The notes under the pieces: model-generated
The model's input: the letters and a program-made list of their open reading frames with translations, nothing else
Told to the model about the DNA's origin: nothing
Databases searched by the model: none
Made by a program: the position numbers and the translations under genes
In this document: positions 22,908 through 34,788 of the stretch, piece by piece
Layout: each line of letters opens with the position of its first letter
How positions within the stretch are numbered: position 1 is the first letter of the stretch
Origin: Bedellia somnulentella
Taxonomy: Eukaryota > Arthropoda > Insecta > Lepidoptera > Bedelliidae
DNA: 64,000 bases
NCBI GenBank assembly: GCA_963576735.1
Contig: OY755178.1
Location: 3,596,001-3,660,000, forward strand
Direction of reading: 5' to 3'

Positions 22908-24049
22908 TGTTTTTCTTTTTTACATAGGGATGGATCTAATTCGTAACAGATTTTTTATCTAAGCCTGCTTTCGTTTGCATCATTGGCAAACCATTTGGTG
23001 GAAATTAATATAGGTGACGGTTTATTTTACAAATGCTATGTGGGCCTTTAACTTAGTTTATGATTTTGGTCGGCTGAATTGATAAAAATAGCAGCACAGA
23101 ATAATAAGGTATCTCGCATAAATTTTAGCCCATTTTCATCTAGCCTTCCAGTAATCACGTAATGATTAGTTCTACTATATTATTAGTAGTATTAAATTTA
23201 TTAATTTGTCACCCGTCTAGAAAATTGTAAGCTATTATCATTTAATCACTAAACTTTGGTTAAATAATTAATATCATGGATATTTTCTGGTTGTCTATGT
23301 GTGATGGTACTTATGATGGTTTTATGTGTCCATTCCCTAAGATTAAGATAAGGCTATAATGTTAAAGGTAATTAGGTAACTAAATTAATTTTACCCTACT
23401 TAAGGGCATGTCTTCTGCCATATTGTTTTGAAGGAATGCTATATATACAAAATGCCAATAAAATGCTATATATGATACAAATTTTTCAAGCATTTTTATT
23501 TTGTTGATAATATCACAATGCTGATAAATCTGAAGTATTTTATTTATATCACAATCATTGAAATCATATTGAAATTATTTTATGGTGCAGAACTGACATT
23601 TTTTTCATACAATCCTACCTTATTTCATTCAGTTTTCTGCAAAGTCATGACGGACTACTATACAAATTGTAAAATTTAAGTAAATCAAGGTTTATTTCCA
23701 CATCACGTTGCTAGTTTATTCGAAATACAGAAAATAGGAGGAGTGCACTCCACGTTCTATAACTCAGACATACCGCTGCGGATTTAATAAGGATTCCACA
23801 AATTATTTTAAACTTTCATTCGTTACCCACTCTCTACTAATGTTGTTCTGCTTTTGTTGACGTAAACATGTGTTATTTATACAAGGACCACTTTGCATCG
23901 CGGATGAGAGTCTGTTTTTACTGTTTGTTGCAACTAAGTTGAGGTCTGCTAAAGCGTTACATTGAAACCTCGTCCATGGTAACAATACTAACAAGCCGCT
24001 AGAAGAACGTCATTCTCGTATTTGAAGTTTTTTGATAGTTGATTCGAGA
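22908..24049. other. Unassigned AT-rich DNA
   Basis: A short repeat of AAAATGCCAATAAAATGC type near 23449. No exon or known family. Confidence 0.35.
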
Positions 24050-24266
24050 ACATACATACATTTATACATAAATTCCGGGATAAAAATTCCTAAAAGGGGG
24101 CCAGAGCTTCAAAATATAAGATTTCTCAGCCACTTTTGGAACTCGAGTGGGGAATAGATTGTTAAATAATGGTTATTACCCAACCGTATCACCCGGGAAC
24201 CTCGCAACTCGAACACCCATGGGTAGAAATGAGATAGTGCTATTCTGAGCCGAAACTACATAGCTA
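24050..24266 (-). repeat. SINE-A copy, diverged with deletions
   Basis: Recognisable by TCTCAGCCACTTTTGGAA and TAGTGCTATTCTGAGCCG; the middle is shortened. Confidence 0.78.
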
Positions 24267-24690
24267 TCCAAGAACAATATGGTATTGAAATAAATTTTTG
24301 GTAAAATATTGTGTACCTAACTTATATCATAAATATATTATGCTGCTCTTGACACTAGTCGATAAGATCTTACTCTTAAACTCTTTACTCTCTTTACAGT
24401 AAGTAGTCAGTGTCTAAGACTCAGGTGGCATTCCACACCGCTGGGAACCAGTGTCAACTTAATGGAACAACTTTTAGGGCCTATGCATACTGCGTTATCC
24501 TCTCGTGGGAGCTTACCGGGAACGACGACAAAATGAAAATGGGGTCATGCTTGTCAGCGGGCTGTTTTTAAATATTAATATTGCAGGATGTTTTAACTTT
24601 ATGATTTTAGTTGTGGCTTTTGTAACTGAGTAGGTTTTTGCGGAAATTAGAACATAATTATAAATGATCATCTTTGTGATTGTAGTAAAA
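24267..24690. other. Unassigned DNA
   Basis: Nothing recognised. Confidence 0.4.
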
Positions 24691-24760
24691 AATACATATA
24701 CTTACACTGTTATTTACCATTGGGGTAGACAGGAACAATCGAACGCCACTTTGTTTTGTA
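24691..24760 (-). mobile_element. LINE-T 3' tail fragment
   Basis: ACTGTTATTTACCATTGGGG, TAGACAGGAACAATCGAACG; about 70 bp. Confidence 0.65.
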
Positions 24761-24957
24761 CATGTGTGGTGATACTACATCTAATGAAGATATTCTTTAT
24801 ATAATAATCCAACTTCTTATATATCAAATAATATCAGGTCTTTCTCTCTGGTCAAAGTGTATTAAATTAATGGAGGGAAGCTTATCATCGCCAAGTTTAG
24901 ATAGATTTATCATTGTACTACAAACAGCAAGCCATGAGAGTTCTGTTTTTTGATTTC

Positions 24958-25192
24958 ATACATACGTACAAACATTTACTCACGGCTATAAATCCCTAGA
25001 AGGGGTAGCCAGAGCTATGGAATAAGAAATTCCACAGCCACTTTGGAAGTCAAGTAGGGATAGAATTGTAAAAAAAAGGTTTTTAGTAATGGGTCTCCAA
25101 CCACATCGCCCAAAAATCACTTAGGAAGCCCTAACACTCTTAGAAGAACGCTATCTTTGGGTAAAGCTATTCTATGCCGACACTACACAGCC
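24958..25192 (-). repeat. SINE-A copy
   Basis: Near full length; deleted around the CGCCTCTTACG block; ends CGACACTACACAGC. Confidence 0.87.
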
Positions 25193-25383
25193 TTTTTTTC
25201 CTCCATCATCAACATTAAACTTAACCCTTCCGCGGTTGACAGGCATTATTTGTGATAGTTATAAAGACTTATTTTGCATGCTAAATTGTAGCCACCGTGA
25301 TCGATGAATTATTTTAGCGGAAATGCTAAAACTTTCAAACGGCGTTCTTCTGAGGGGTTAAAAGAAACACAGAGCACATTAAT

Positions 25384-25470
25384 GTGAAGTGTCGGCTTAG
25401 AATAGCTCCATCCAATTTCTTTTCGTAGATTCCTTAAGAGGTGACTAAGGGTTTTGAGGCTTTTACTTTA
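25384..25470 (+). repeat. SINE-A 5' fragment
   Basis: GAAGTGTCGGCTTAGAATAG to TTTTGAGGCTTTTAC. Confidence 0.65.
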
Positions 25471-25617
25471 TATATAAATTAATTTATATTTTTTTCCTTA
25501 CTAAACTAACAAGAGTGGCTTAAGTTTATTTCGTAGCTGTTGGTTTGGGAATAAATGAAGGTGAATCAAAGTCTATTTTCATTATTTGATTTGGTATAAA
25601 TCAAAGTCTCAAAGACT

Positions 25618-25685
25618 GAAACGTTCACGCTGAATATCCCCGAAGGAGTCGGCGGAGGTACTAATAGTTTTGAACATCATGTACA
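25618..25685 (-). repeat. SINE-B 3' fragment
   Basis: GAAACGTTCACGCTGAATAT through GAACATCATG. Confidence 0.65.
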
Positions 25686-25696
25686 ATCAAGTGTTT

Positions 25697-25857
25697 ACAT
25701 ACATACATACATATTCTCACGCCGTTAGTTCCCATTGGGGTAGGCAGAGACTATCGATCGCCACTTTGTACGATCCTGGCAAACCTCTCTGGCTTCGTTT
25801 ACATCCATCAATCTTTTCATACATGCTCTTTTATTCTTCATACTGCGGACACCTGCC
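25697..25857 (-). mobile_element. LINE-T 161-bp insertion with 11-bp target duplication
   Basis: Tail plus the last coding bases, truncated at its 5' end. Flanked by ATCAAGTGTTT at 25686..25696 and 25858..25868; the tail joins the left copy directly. Confidence 0.9.
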
Positions 25858-26089
25858 ATCAAGTGTTTCTTGAATGATTTATAGGTTCTTTATTCCTGAC
25901 CACCAAAAGACGTGTTTGGTCTACTATTTAATTGAAGCAGACCACTTAAGAAAAGGTCACTAAGTGTCTGTGAGAAAATGACAGGTGAATTTTCGTCCTA
26001 AGTCTTATACAGTGGTTTATAGTTTGTCTTTTAAGTTCTACAAAGAAAGTGATGTTTTCGATTTAATGTTAAATAAAAATATTTTCATA

Positions 26090-26245
26090 CAAACACACAT
26101 GCATATATTCACGGCTATGAATCCCTGAAAGGGGTAGCCAGAGCTTCAAAATAAGGCAGATTAGGAAGTTGATAAAAGAGAATATATGGTAGAAATAATG
26201 TATCGATGTTGATGGGTCCCCGCATCGCCCGAAAACCATTTAACA
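26090..26245 (-). repeat. Degraded SINE-A
   Basis: TATTCACGGCTATGAATCCC, GGGGTAGCCAGAGCTTC, then a deleted middle and CCGCATCGCCC. Confidence 0.65.
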
Positions 26246-26321
26246 TTAAACATCTTGAATATATGAGCAGCTGTAAGGTAAGTAAGGTATAAAATGTAGA
26301 AATTACATTGAAAATTATTCA

Positions 26322-26752
26322 AGACGTTCACGCCATGTATCCCCGGAAAGATGGACGCATAACATTTCTGAACATCACATGACACCTAAACTAAACTTAA
26401 CCCTTTATTAGGCAGAGCTATGATCAAAAATTCATTGTATTTCAGTGCTATTTGGAGGTAGGTAAGGTAGAAATTATGGTGTCCAATATAAAACCAGAGC
26501 CTTACAAAGAATCAAATAACACCGGGTACCCACGTTAGAGGGTAGGCCTGTCGCCGTTTAGTATAGATACGCAGTCACATGACTAAGTACGACTGAGCCA
26601 TGAGAGTTTCCTCAAGGTTTTTCCCTCAATTTTAACAACACACACATATAAATAAAACAGACAAATAGATATAGGCCCGACCCGGAATTTGAACCCACCC
26701 CTGTCTGCTTAATAGGCGGGTTATTTACCCATTGAACTATATCATCCGCATG
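26322..26752 (-). repeat. SINE-B copy split by about 135 bp
   Basis: SINE-B parts at 26322..26387 and 26521..26752. The separating DNA (TAAACTAAACTTAACCC...) is not SINE-B; ACACC-like bases on both sides may be a target duplication. Confidence 0.7.
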
Positions 26753-27182
26753 TTATGTGAAATAACTTCAAATTTAAGAGAGAGATGGCACAAAAGTCTC
26801 ATTTAAAATATCTCACATAACCATTCGTTTTTTTTAATGTATGCTCTTTTTTCATACTTATGACGCGAAAAACATAAAACGTTATCTAGTTTCACAATAA
26901 AATAGAACACACGCATGGCAAGACAAAAAAATTTTACGATTCCAAACATAAGGAAAACTCGTAAAATCAGTGTAGTAAAAGTTGCTACTTTCTCACATAA
27001 CAACTGCTGTTCGAAACTATAAAATTAATTTGTGTGCATACAGAATGGCGCTTTTAAATGCTCTACATCGTTTATACCGTCATAAAAGTGTAAGCTGTAG
27101 AACTGTTCAAAGCTTTCGAAGTTTCGAATATTTTATTCTACATCATGTGATTTGATGGCTTCGTAATATGAAAGTTGCTAGC
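26753..27182. other. Unassigned AT-rich DNA
   Basis: Nothing recognised. Confidence 0.4.
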
Positions 27183-27345
27183 CCAGATAAAATAAAGGCG
27201 GGGCTCAAAAGTGAGAAGAATGATATAACATGTATGAGAAGATTTATAAATGTAAGAGAAGCAAAAGAGATTTTTCAAAATCGTAAAACTAGCGAACGAT
27301 AGTCTCTGCCTACCCTAATAGGAATAATGGGCGTGAGTATAAGTT
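27183..27345 (+). mobile_element. LINE-T 3' fragment
   Basis: ATGTATGAGAAGATTTATAA, GATAGTCTCTGCCTACCC, GGGCGTGAGTATAAG; diverged. Confidence 0.75.
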
Positions 27346-27580
27346 GGTTATATGAACCTAGGACCTATCAAACTGACACTCAGTCAGGACATATAAGTTC
27401 ACAGCAAACTGAAGTGCGTATTAGACGACAAGGTATAAAGACTATGCTAGCAAGTGAATGTGTAGTGTGATAAGCTAAATAAGTCTAAATTGCATTTATT
27501 GCTATAGTACTCTTTGTAGGTATCGTGAATTGTAATACCGACTTAGTCGAAAGCTAAAATTATTTAGGTTATCTTAAAAT

Positions 27581-27889
27581 TTCAAATCCCGGGTCGGGCC
27601 TACACCAATTTGTTTTTTCTAAAGACATATGTGTGGTTAATTTATCATGGTTGTTAACGGTGAGGGAAAACATCGTGAGGAAACCCACATGGCTGAGTTG
27701 TACTTAGTCAGGCGACAGTGTATTCGTACAAAACGGCGATAGGCCTGCCCCCTATCACGTGAGTGCACTGTCCATGCAAAACGTGGGTACTCTGAACACC
27801 GGGTGACTAAGTCACGTGATGTTCAGAAGTATTAGTACCTCTGCCAACCCCTTCGGGGATATTCGGCGTGAACGTTTATGTTATGTTAT
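27581..27889 (+). repeat. SINE-B copy, 5' truncated in the B box, intact tail
   Basis: Starts in the B box (TTCAAATCCCGGGTCGGGCC) and ends CGTGAACGTTTATGTTATGT; close to consensus. Confidence 0.9.
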
Positions 27890-27899
27890 CTTAGTCACA

Positions 27900-28135
27900 T
27901 ACGTACATACAAACATATACTCACGGCTTTAAATCCCTAGAAGGGGAAGCCAGAGCTAAGTAATTAAAAATCCTCAAACCCTTTTGGAAGTTGCGTGGGA
28001 AAAAGACGGTAAAATAAAGGCTGTTGGTGATTGGTCTCCAACCGCATCGTCGAAAAATTTCTTAAAAGCCCCAATACCGTTAGTTGCCTCTTAACTACAC
28101 CCCCCAGAATAAATGGGGTAGTCCTATTCAAAGTA
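27900..28135 (-). repeat. SINE-A copy directly after the SINE-B tail
   Basis: From a degraded CATA tail to ATGGGGTAGTCCTATTC. Confidence 0.85.
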
Positions 28136-28149
28136 CCAACTTATTCCTT

Positions 28150-28256
28150 GGAAAGTCAGGAGATAAAAGCCAGGCCCATCACCGCTTTATACTAATATGA
28201 TGTCACATGACTAAGTTTTACTCGGCCCTCTGAATTCTTCGCCATGTTTTTGTCAT
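28150..28256 (-). repeat. Degraded SINE-B body
   Basis: AGCCAGGCCCATCACCGC, TGATGTCACATGACTAAG, TTCTTCGCCATGTTTTTG. Confidence 0.55.
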
Positions 28257-28658
28257 ATTTAATGCCAATTTCTTATAACTTCTGTATCAAATAAGTAACA
28301 ACAAGTAATTTACAGAATTCGATAAAAAGGAAAAATATGTAATAATACCGACCATCTAAAATTAATCTTAGCATTCTATAACGGTAAATTTATTTGTGTC
28401 TTGGCACCAGCCCAAAGCAAGTCAATGTATTGATGGCTCTCTCCACCATTGTGTCAATAGTTCACGCCCCATAACTCCTTTATTGCTATTCCGACCTTTG
28501 TCATTGAGGATTGAGCATTTTGGAAGCTTCTGAAGGTTTCCCCACTCTAATAATTTAGTTATTTTAGGAAAGTTTCTGTCAGTTATTTCCTGCATATTTT
28601 ACTTCTTTGGTCTTTAAGTTAAGTGTATTGTGTAAGTTGAGAGTAGAACGAATGTAAT
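28257..28658. other. Unassigned DNA
   Basis: Nothing recognised. Confidence 0.4.
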
Positions 28659-28848
28659 TTACATACATACATATACATATACTCACGCCGTTAATTCCCA
28701 TTGGGGTAGGCAGAGACTATCGATCGCGACTTCGTACGATCCTGGCAAAACTCTCTTGTTTCGTCTACATCCATCAATCTTTTCATACATGCTCTTTTAT
28801 TCTTCACACTTCGTACGCCTGCCTTTTTGACCACACTTTCAATTGAAT
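28659..28848 (-). mobile_element. LINE-T 3' fragment
   Basis: CATA tail, CACGCCGTTAATTCCCATTG, then C-terminal coding ending near TTTTGACCACACTTTCAATT. Confidence 0.85.
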
Positions 28849-29283
28849 GAAATTTGTTTTTAATAAAGGTGTTAGACTATTTTATATAATTAAAACTGTC
28901 GTTATTATATACGGGATTTGATTTTTCTACTATGTTTTGTAATTTTTACTTGATTTAGAATACTTTGAACTGGAATTCAACTCTAGTTTTCTTTTATCAA
29001 AAAAGAACTAATTCCATTAAATAATATTTTTCGCTTAGATATTTTGCGTGAAAAGTCTGAAAGGATTTATCGTAAAACAACAAAAGCTAATAAAATGATA
29101 CGTGTAAAGGTGTGGCAGCTATAAATTCGATACGTGATCGTTTGCAAATATCTCGAATATGAAAACCTTTGTTTACAGTGATTTTAATATTAAACCAGCC
29201 AAGAGTTTTAATGCAAATTCATAGAAATAGATAATTTTCATGCTTTAAATAGTTTGAAGAAGCGAAGTGAAGTTTGAAGTGAG
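28849..29283. other. Unassigned AT-rich DNA
   Basis: Nothing recognised. Confidence 0.4.
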
Positions 29284-29527
29284 CTGTGTAGTGTCGGCTT
29301 AGAATAGCACTACCCCATTTCTTCCGGTGGGTGTACGTAAGAGGCGACTAACGGTATTGGGGCTTTTAATGGATTTTGAGCGATGCGGTTGGAGACCCAT
29401 CACCAACAACCTTTATTTTCCCATCTTTTCCCCACACAACTTCCAAAAGTGTCTGAGGAATTTCTAACTCCTTAGCTCTGGCTACCCCTTCTAGGTATTT
29501 ATAGCCGTGAGTATATGTATGTATGTT
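29284..29527 (+). repeat. SINE-A copy, full length
   Basis: CTGTGTAGTGTCGGCTTAG to GAGTATATGTATGTATG. Confidence 0.92.
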
Positions 29528-29542
29528 TGAAGAAGTGAAATG

Positions 29543-29886
29543 CTTGCCGTGTACTGCTGTCTTAGAAAGACACTTCAACTTTCTACCCTAGGGTGTCGTG
29601 AGAGGTGACTATCGCCCGATTTCTGTATTGAGTATTCAGGCTGAGAATGACTAAAGTATCGTTTTGTTTCATTCAGTTGTCAAGATTTCAATGCGACAGA
29701 ACGATACTTAAGTTGTTCTCAGCTGGAATACTCAATTCAGAAATCGGGCGTTAGGGTATGGATGGAGACCCACCACCAATGATACTTTATTTCTACTATC
29801 TTATCCCCTATCAACTTCCAAAAAGGGGTAAGAAGTTTCTAGTTCTGAGGCTCTGACTACCCCTTTTTGGGATTTAGCCCGTGTGG
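29543..29886 (+). repeat. Second SINE-A, diverged and split by a MITE
   Basis: Follows the previous copy in the same orientation. 5' part 29543..29611 and 3' part about 29752..29886 flank the foldback element at 29613. Confidence 0.8.
29613..29750. mobile_element. 138-bp foldback MITE
   Basis: The ends CGCCCGATTTCTGTATTGAG and its near-complement continue as a hairpin over most of the element. Flanks are CTAT and TTAG, compatible with a TA or TWA target; the exact duplication is unclear. Confidence 0.8.
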
Positions 29887-31037
29887 GAACAGTAAAGATA
29901 TACTGGCCAGTACACCCTGCTGTGTACCAACTTATAATTTGCATTTATGTTTAGCTAGAAAAACATTTCGATACCGCGATGTACGATTTTTTATGACGCT
30001 GCTAGTGTGCGAGTGAGTTCGCCGTCTAGCGGCCGCCACACCCGTGACGATATGTACGAGTAGGTATGCATGTAATAAAAAAATGCGTAAGTCTGCACTA
30101 AAGTTATTTTAAAATAAAATAGAAATTTACTTAGTGAAATAAAAATAAGCTATTCTGAGACTTTTATCTTCGGATGAAGAATAGAGAAAAAAAAACGTAA
30201 ATTGGTGTACGAGATACCAAGTCAAGGTAAATAGTGACTTCTTTATCTGTATGTGTGTTGTTATGGCGATTGTTGAGCAATTTGGCTGGTTCAACATCAC
30301 CATCTATACCGAATTTCATTTTTTAAAATTTAATTATTCCTATTCAATAACTCTGCCTAACCTTTTTGGGAAGTTATGAGTATAGGTGAAGATAGGTTGC
30401 CAAATTTTAATAGAGAGTTGAATTTTCATATACATCTCCGAAAGAAAATATATCAATATTGGTCCCCTTAAATTTCTGTTGTGTATAAACTATGCAGTAA
30501 AATTATATTGGTATTAATATTTCACTACAAAATTTCAAACTAGCAGTTGAGACGGTAAATTTTACGTTCACATCAATTTAATAACTGGCAACGGCCTGAT
30601 ATAATCAATGAACATATTTAATAAAGCACTCCCACGCATCTTGAATGCGTAAAGACACAACAACCCACTAATTTGACTCCGTTTTAAAAATATATACACA
30701 ATTGCTGCTCCTCTTGACTTCAGTCTGACATATAAATATTTCAGGTCAGTATTTTTAAGAATAGAACGTTCAAGACAACAAACTCATGAGCTTTATAAGG
30801 TTGAAATTCTAGGTATCTGATTAAATATTGGATACATGTTACCATACCATATTTAAGCATATTTTCAAAAAAGTTAGGTTTGACTTTTTATAATTTTCTT
30901 ATAACGTTTGTAAATTACTATAAGGCATTGCTTCCTAGAAGTGGGAGAAGATGACATTATCTTACTCGAATATCCTAAAAAGATACTCGTAGATTTACAC
31001 TTCCTTTAATATTGAAAAATACTTCAAACTTTGATGT
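29887..31037. other. Unassigned DNA
   Basis: A GC-rich stretch near 30000..30050 (GCCGTCTAGCGGCCGCCA) in AT-rich DNA; no exon or repeat recognised. Confidence 0.35.
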
Positions 31038-31196
31038 GTAAAAACTTTTGGGCGATGCGGTTGGAGACTCATCACCAACAACCTTTATTCTACCATCTTT
31101 TCCCCACTCAACTTCAAAAAGTGGCTGACGAATTTGTAATTCCCTAGTTCTGGCTACCCCTTCTTGGAATTAATAGCCGTGAGTATATGTATGTAC
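31038..31196 (+). repeat. SINE-A, 5' truncated
   Basis: Begins at TTTTGGGCGATGCGGTTGG and ends with the TATG tail. Confidence 0.85.
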
Positions 31197-31254
31197 TGCA
31201 AACGAATCGTGGTTTTTTTATACTCTGTGAATAAAAAACTATTAAACTCCCCAC

Positions 31255-31462
31255 AGGGGGAGGGACCCCACACGGCTGAGTTGTACTAAGTCATGTGACA
31301 GCGTATTCGCACAAAACGGCGATAGGCCTGCCCCCTGTCACGTGAGTACACTGTCCAAGAATAACGTGGGTACTCTAAACACCCAGTGACATAAAATGTG
31401 ATGTTCGATGTATTATTACCTTTGCCAACCCCTTCGGTGATATACGATGTGGACGACGATGT
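31255..31462 (+). repeat. SINE-B, 5' truncated
   Basis: CACACGGCTGAGTTGTACT through CCAACCCCTTCGGTGATA; the tail is degraded. Confidence 0.8.
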
Positions 31463-31790
31463 GCAAACTGAGTTGAGTTATATTTTTCTGTCTATGCGAA
31501 ATGTAACCAGTAAGCTAGCGTAGAATAATTTTAATAATCACAAAAGACGCGCCTTATCAAAAAGATCTTACACACAATATTCCCCCGTCGTTCTTGGGTT
31601 GCCAGTCGGAAATAATTAAAACCGACACGCCTCGACGAAAAACAAGGTTTGCGTTAGGCATAACATTCTGAGGTTGCTCTCATTACGAGCTCTGGTGTAT
31701 GCAACATTAACATGAGATATAACTAGATGAAGGGTTGACGTCTTATGAGGGCTGCGAGAGATTATTACACAAAACATTATATTGTCTCAA
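31463..31790. other. Unassigned DNA
   Basis: Nothing recognised. Confidence 0.4.
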
Positions 31791-32100
31791 CTCAAACTTT
31801 CACGCTTCATATTTCCGAAAGGATATACATATGAACATATGAGCATCACGTGACATTGTCATGTTTGCTTGGACAGTGTGCTCACGTGGTAGGGGGCATG
31901 CCTATCGCCGTTTTGTACCCACATTACGAAGTAGAACTTAGTAATGTGGGTTTCCCACTATGTTTTCTTAACTTCTTTCTTTCTAATTAACTGCACATAT
32001 GATTTTAGCAAAGATACGTTGGTGTCGGCCAGACCCGGAATGTGAACCCTGATTTTTGTCACGATAAACGATGCACCCCACTGACCTATCACAGCACGGC
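31791..32100 (-). repeat. SINE-B copy, diverged
   Basis: CTCACGTGGTAGGGGGCATG in the body and a weak tRNA head (CTGACCTATCACAGC) at the right. Confidence 0.8.
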
Positions 32101-32530
32101 GGCTATTATATTGTGTGCACCTTATTTTAAATTGTGAATAATATGCATTAGTGCTCGATATTTCCAGAATACCGCTCTGGACAAGATTGTATTAATTCTA
32201 TGTAAGAGGTATACTATTCATGCCAATTATGGTATAGGTTTTGATTAGCAACACCCCATTTTTTTACTGATAATAATATAATAAAACTAGTTGGACCGCC
32301 CCCGCTTTACACGGGTAGACATTTTTTAAAATATCTAAGGTTTTCTATCGTTGTTTACCCCTTATGAAATTAAGCGCAATGATATTTAGCTTATATTTTT
32401 TCTGGAGTTAGTAAGTTTAAACACCGCTCGTACTAGCCGGGCTGGTGAGTGGATTTTTAGATCAGTTTAGTGGTTTCGGATCCTTTTCACTGAAACACCA
32501 TCACACAAAACACACCAATATTATTATTTT
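32101..32530. other. Unassigned DNA with a possible minus-strand Helitron 3' end
   Basis: On the minus strand a hairpin (CCCG...CGGG, plus 32301..32315) is followed after 10 nt by CTAG (32290..32287) and then T, the spacing expected of Helitrons. No 5' end identified. Confidence 0.35.
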
Positions 32531-32745
32531 CTCACAGCCCATATATATCCCCACCAAGGGGCTCGAGCCTACCCCATATAGGGCGATTTGGCCTTAGTCC
32601 ACCACGCTGGCCAATTGCGGGTTGGCAGACTTACGACTACTACCGTAATATTAGCTGGGACCAACGGCTTTACGTGCCCTGCGAAGCACGGAATCATCTT
32701 AATTTTCGGATAATCAGGTGATTCAAGCCTGCAATATTAATAAAT
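32531..32745. repeat. Lepidopteran interspersed repeat (TTTACGTGCCCTGCGAAGCA type)
   Basis: Contains GGGACCAACGGCTTTACGTG and TCGGATAATCAGGTGATTCA, which I recognise as a repeat common in moth genomes; its class is not clear to me. Confidence 0.6.
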
Positions 32746-32754
32746 GACGCCAAA

Positions 32755-32960
32755 CGCCTCGCTCGAAAGACACGCCCCAAGGTCTCCTACAACTACACTA
32801 CCAACGCAAGCGGTCAGTTGGAGTGCAGCATATGCAGCCGCACGTTTAAGACGAAATTCGGCTTCGCAAGTCACCTCCGAGCACACGCCAGGAACTGACA
32901 GGATGTCGCCGTCGACGGATACGTCGTGGAGGACATCATCATCATCATCATAAATAAATA
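32755..32960 (+). pseudogene. LINE ORF C-terminal fragment with CCHH zinc finger
   Basis: The plus frame ends [20 protein letters not shown] then RAHARN and a stop, a C2H2-like finger of the type at the C-terminus of some non-LTR polyproteins. An (ATC)n run and AAATAAATA follow as a tail. Too short to assign a clade. Confidence 0.55.
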
Positions 32961-34034
32961 CACCAATATTATTAACTATTCTTAGACTACAAACCAGATA
33001 GTCTAAATTAAAGGCGTTTGTTTAATGGGTAGAGTTTGCTAACAAAAAAAATTGAATACGTTTTCAGTGGATTTTCAGCCTATTCATTACAAACATACAA
33101 ACGTACGCCGGTTTTCTCTTTATAATATTGGAGAGGTATAAATAAGACACGACACATAAATTAAATACAAATAATCTCCAATGAAAAGCGGTAAAAGTAC
33201 ATAATGAACAAACTATAAAAAGTAAGTACCCATTCATTCAAAAACAAGCTCTCAAAAATGAGTCTATCCGAACGAGCACGAAAACCTAAAAAGGATCGTT
33301 TTAAACTTATTTCCACTCACAAAGCACGGAGCAGATGTGACGGGAATGCAAACGCAAATAGGATTAGACCAGAGTGGACTCGAGATGGTTTGTCGTATGA
33401 TTGAGCAAATCTGACCACGCTATGAAACGGCGTAATGAGGTTTAGCTCATGCAAACTGTATTGGATAGGACTTAAATTAAACAATCTTATAGGTTATTTG
33501 GAAATTAAATTAGCTACTAAGTAATGTTAGATATTGCTAGAATAATTCACACTGATAAATCATTATTAAGTTCGGGGGGTAGAACTCAAAACTATTGTAA
33601 CAAATACACTATACTTTTGTTATGTGAACGTGATACATATCTTTAAATATTGTTACTAAAACTTTATTTGAATAAAACATTTTTACTTTACTTTACTTTA
33701 CTTTACTTTACTTTATTATGGTTGACATAATTTGAACGAACTAATTAGTAAGTATCTTTTACACAACAATTTATCTAAGTACACTATATTTTCGAGTTTT
33801 TGTACCGAAAAGAAGATGACAAATGACGAAATATCTAAATAATTTATGCATTACCCTGCTCACTGCAAATAACACCTGCTCGTATCCCACATACGTACAC
33901 TGGCTTTGTTTTAAATATGGAAATGGACATCTGAGCTGAAACTCCGTGTTAACAAGGATTTGAAAACTGTTGGGGAATACCTAAGCATTCATTTCACGTA
34001 GCGCGTATACTTTAGACGAGAAATTATTTCAACC
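32961..34034. other. Unassigned AT-rich DNA with (TTTAC)n
   Basis: A TTTAC pentanucleotide run at about 33688..33716; otherwise nothing recognised. Confidence 0.4.
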
Positions 34035-34048
34035 ACAAAACATTTCAA

Positions 34049-34300
34049 CATACATACATACATACATATACTCACGGCTGTAATTCCCTAGAAGGGGTAG
34101 CCAGAGCCAAGGAATTATAAATTCCTCAGCCACTTTTGGAAGTTGTGTGGGGAAAAGATAGTAAAATAAAGGTTTTTGGTGATGGGTCTCCAACCGCATC
34201 GCCCAAAAATCCAATAAAAAGCCCCAATACCCTTAGTCGCTTCTTACGACACCCGTGGGTAGGAAGGGGTAGCGACATTCTAAGCCGGCACTACACGGCT
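34049..34300 (-). repeat. SINE-A copy with exact ends and 14-bp target duplication
   Basis: Flanked by ACAAAACATTTCAA at 34035..34048 and 34301..34314, which fixes SINE-A as AGCCGTGTAGTGCCGG to (TATG)n, 252 bp. Confidence 0.95.
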
Positions 34301-34416
34301 ACAAAACATTTCAAAGCAACCTTTAAATGAAAAAAAAAAGGTTTTGAAACCAAAACTTGTATTTTGACTTATTCAGGCTAATGTGAATATTACAAAGCGT
34401 TTGATTTTAACTATAC

Positions 34417-34788
34417 TCAAACGTCCACGCCGCAAATCCCTGAAGGGGTCTGCAGAAGTACTTTTACTTCTGCCCATCAAGTGACATCGTCACCTGGTGT
34501 CCAAACAAAACGTGGGTAACGTTTTGTTTGGACAGTGTACTCACGTGATAGACGCCGCAACAACTTAACCAGCCATTTTGTACGAATACACTGTCACATG
34601 GCTAAGTACAACTCGGCCATGTGGGTTTCCTCACTATGTTTTTTCCTCGCCGTTAAAAACCATGACAAATTAACCACCCATACAACTGTAGAAAAGACAA
34701 ATGTAGGTTCGATCCGGGATATGAACTAAGGCCTGTCTGTATTGACGTGCGAGTGTTCTACCCATATCAATTGACTATCACGTTTGAT
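34417..34788 (-). repeat. SINE-B copy with internal palindrome
   Basis: The body contains CCAAACAAAACGTGGGTAAC followed by its near-complement (34500..34530), an internal inverted duplication. Confidence 0.82.

Noticed and set aside
32744..32953. Plus-strand ORF rich in Ser, Thr and Ala
   Set aside because: A different frame encodes the CCHH finger of a LINE protein; this one is its shadow.
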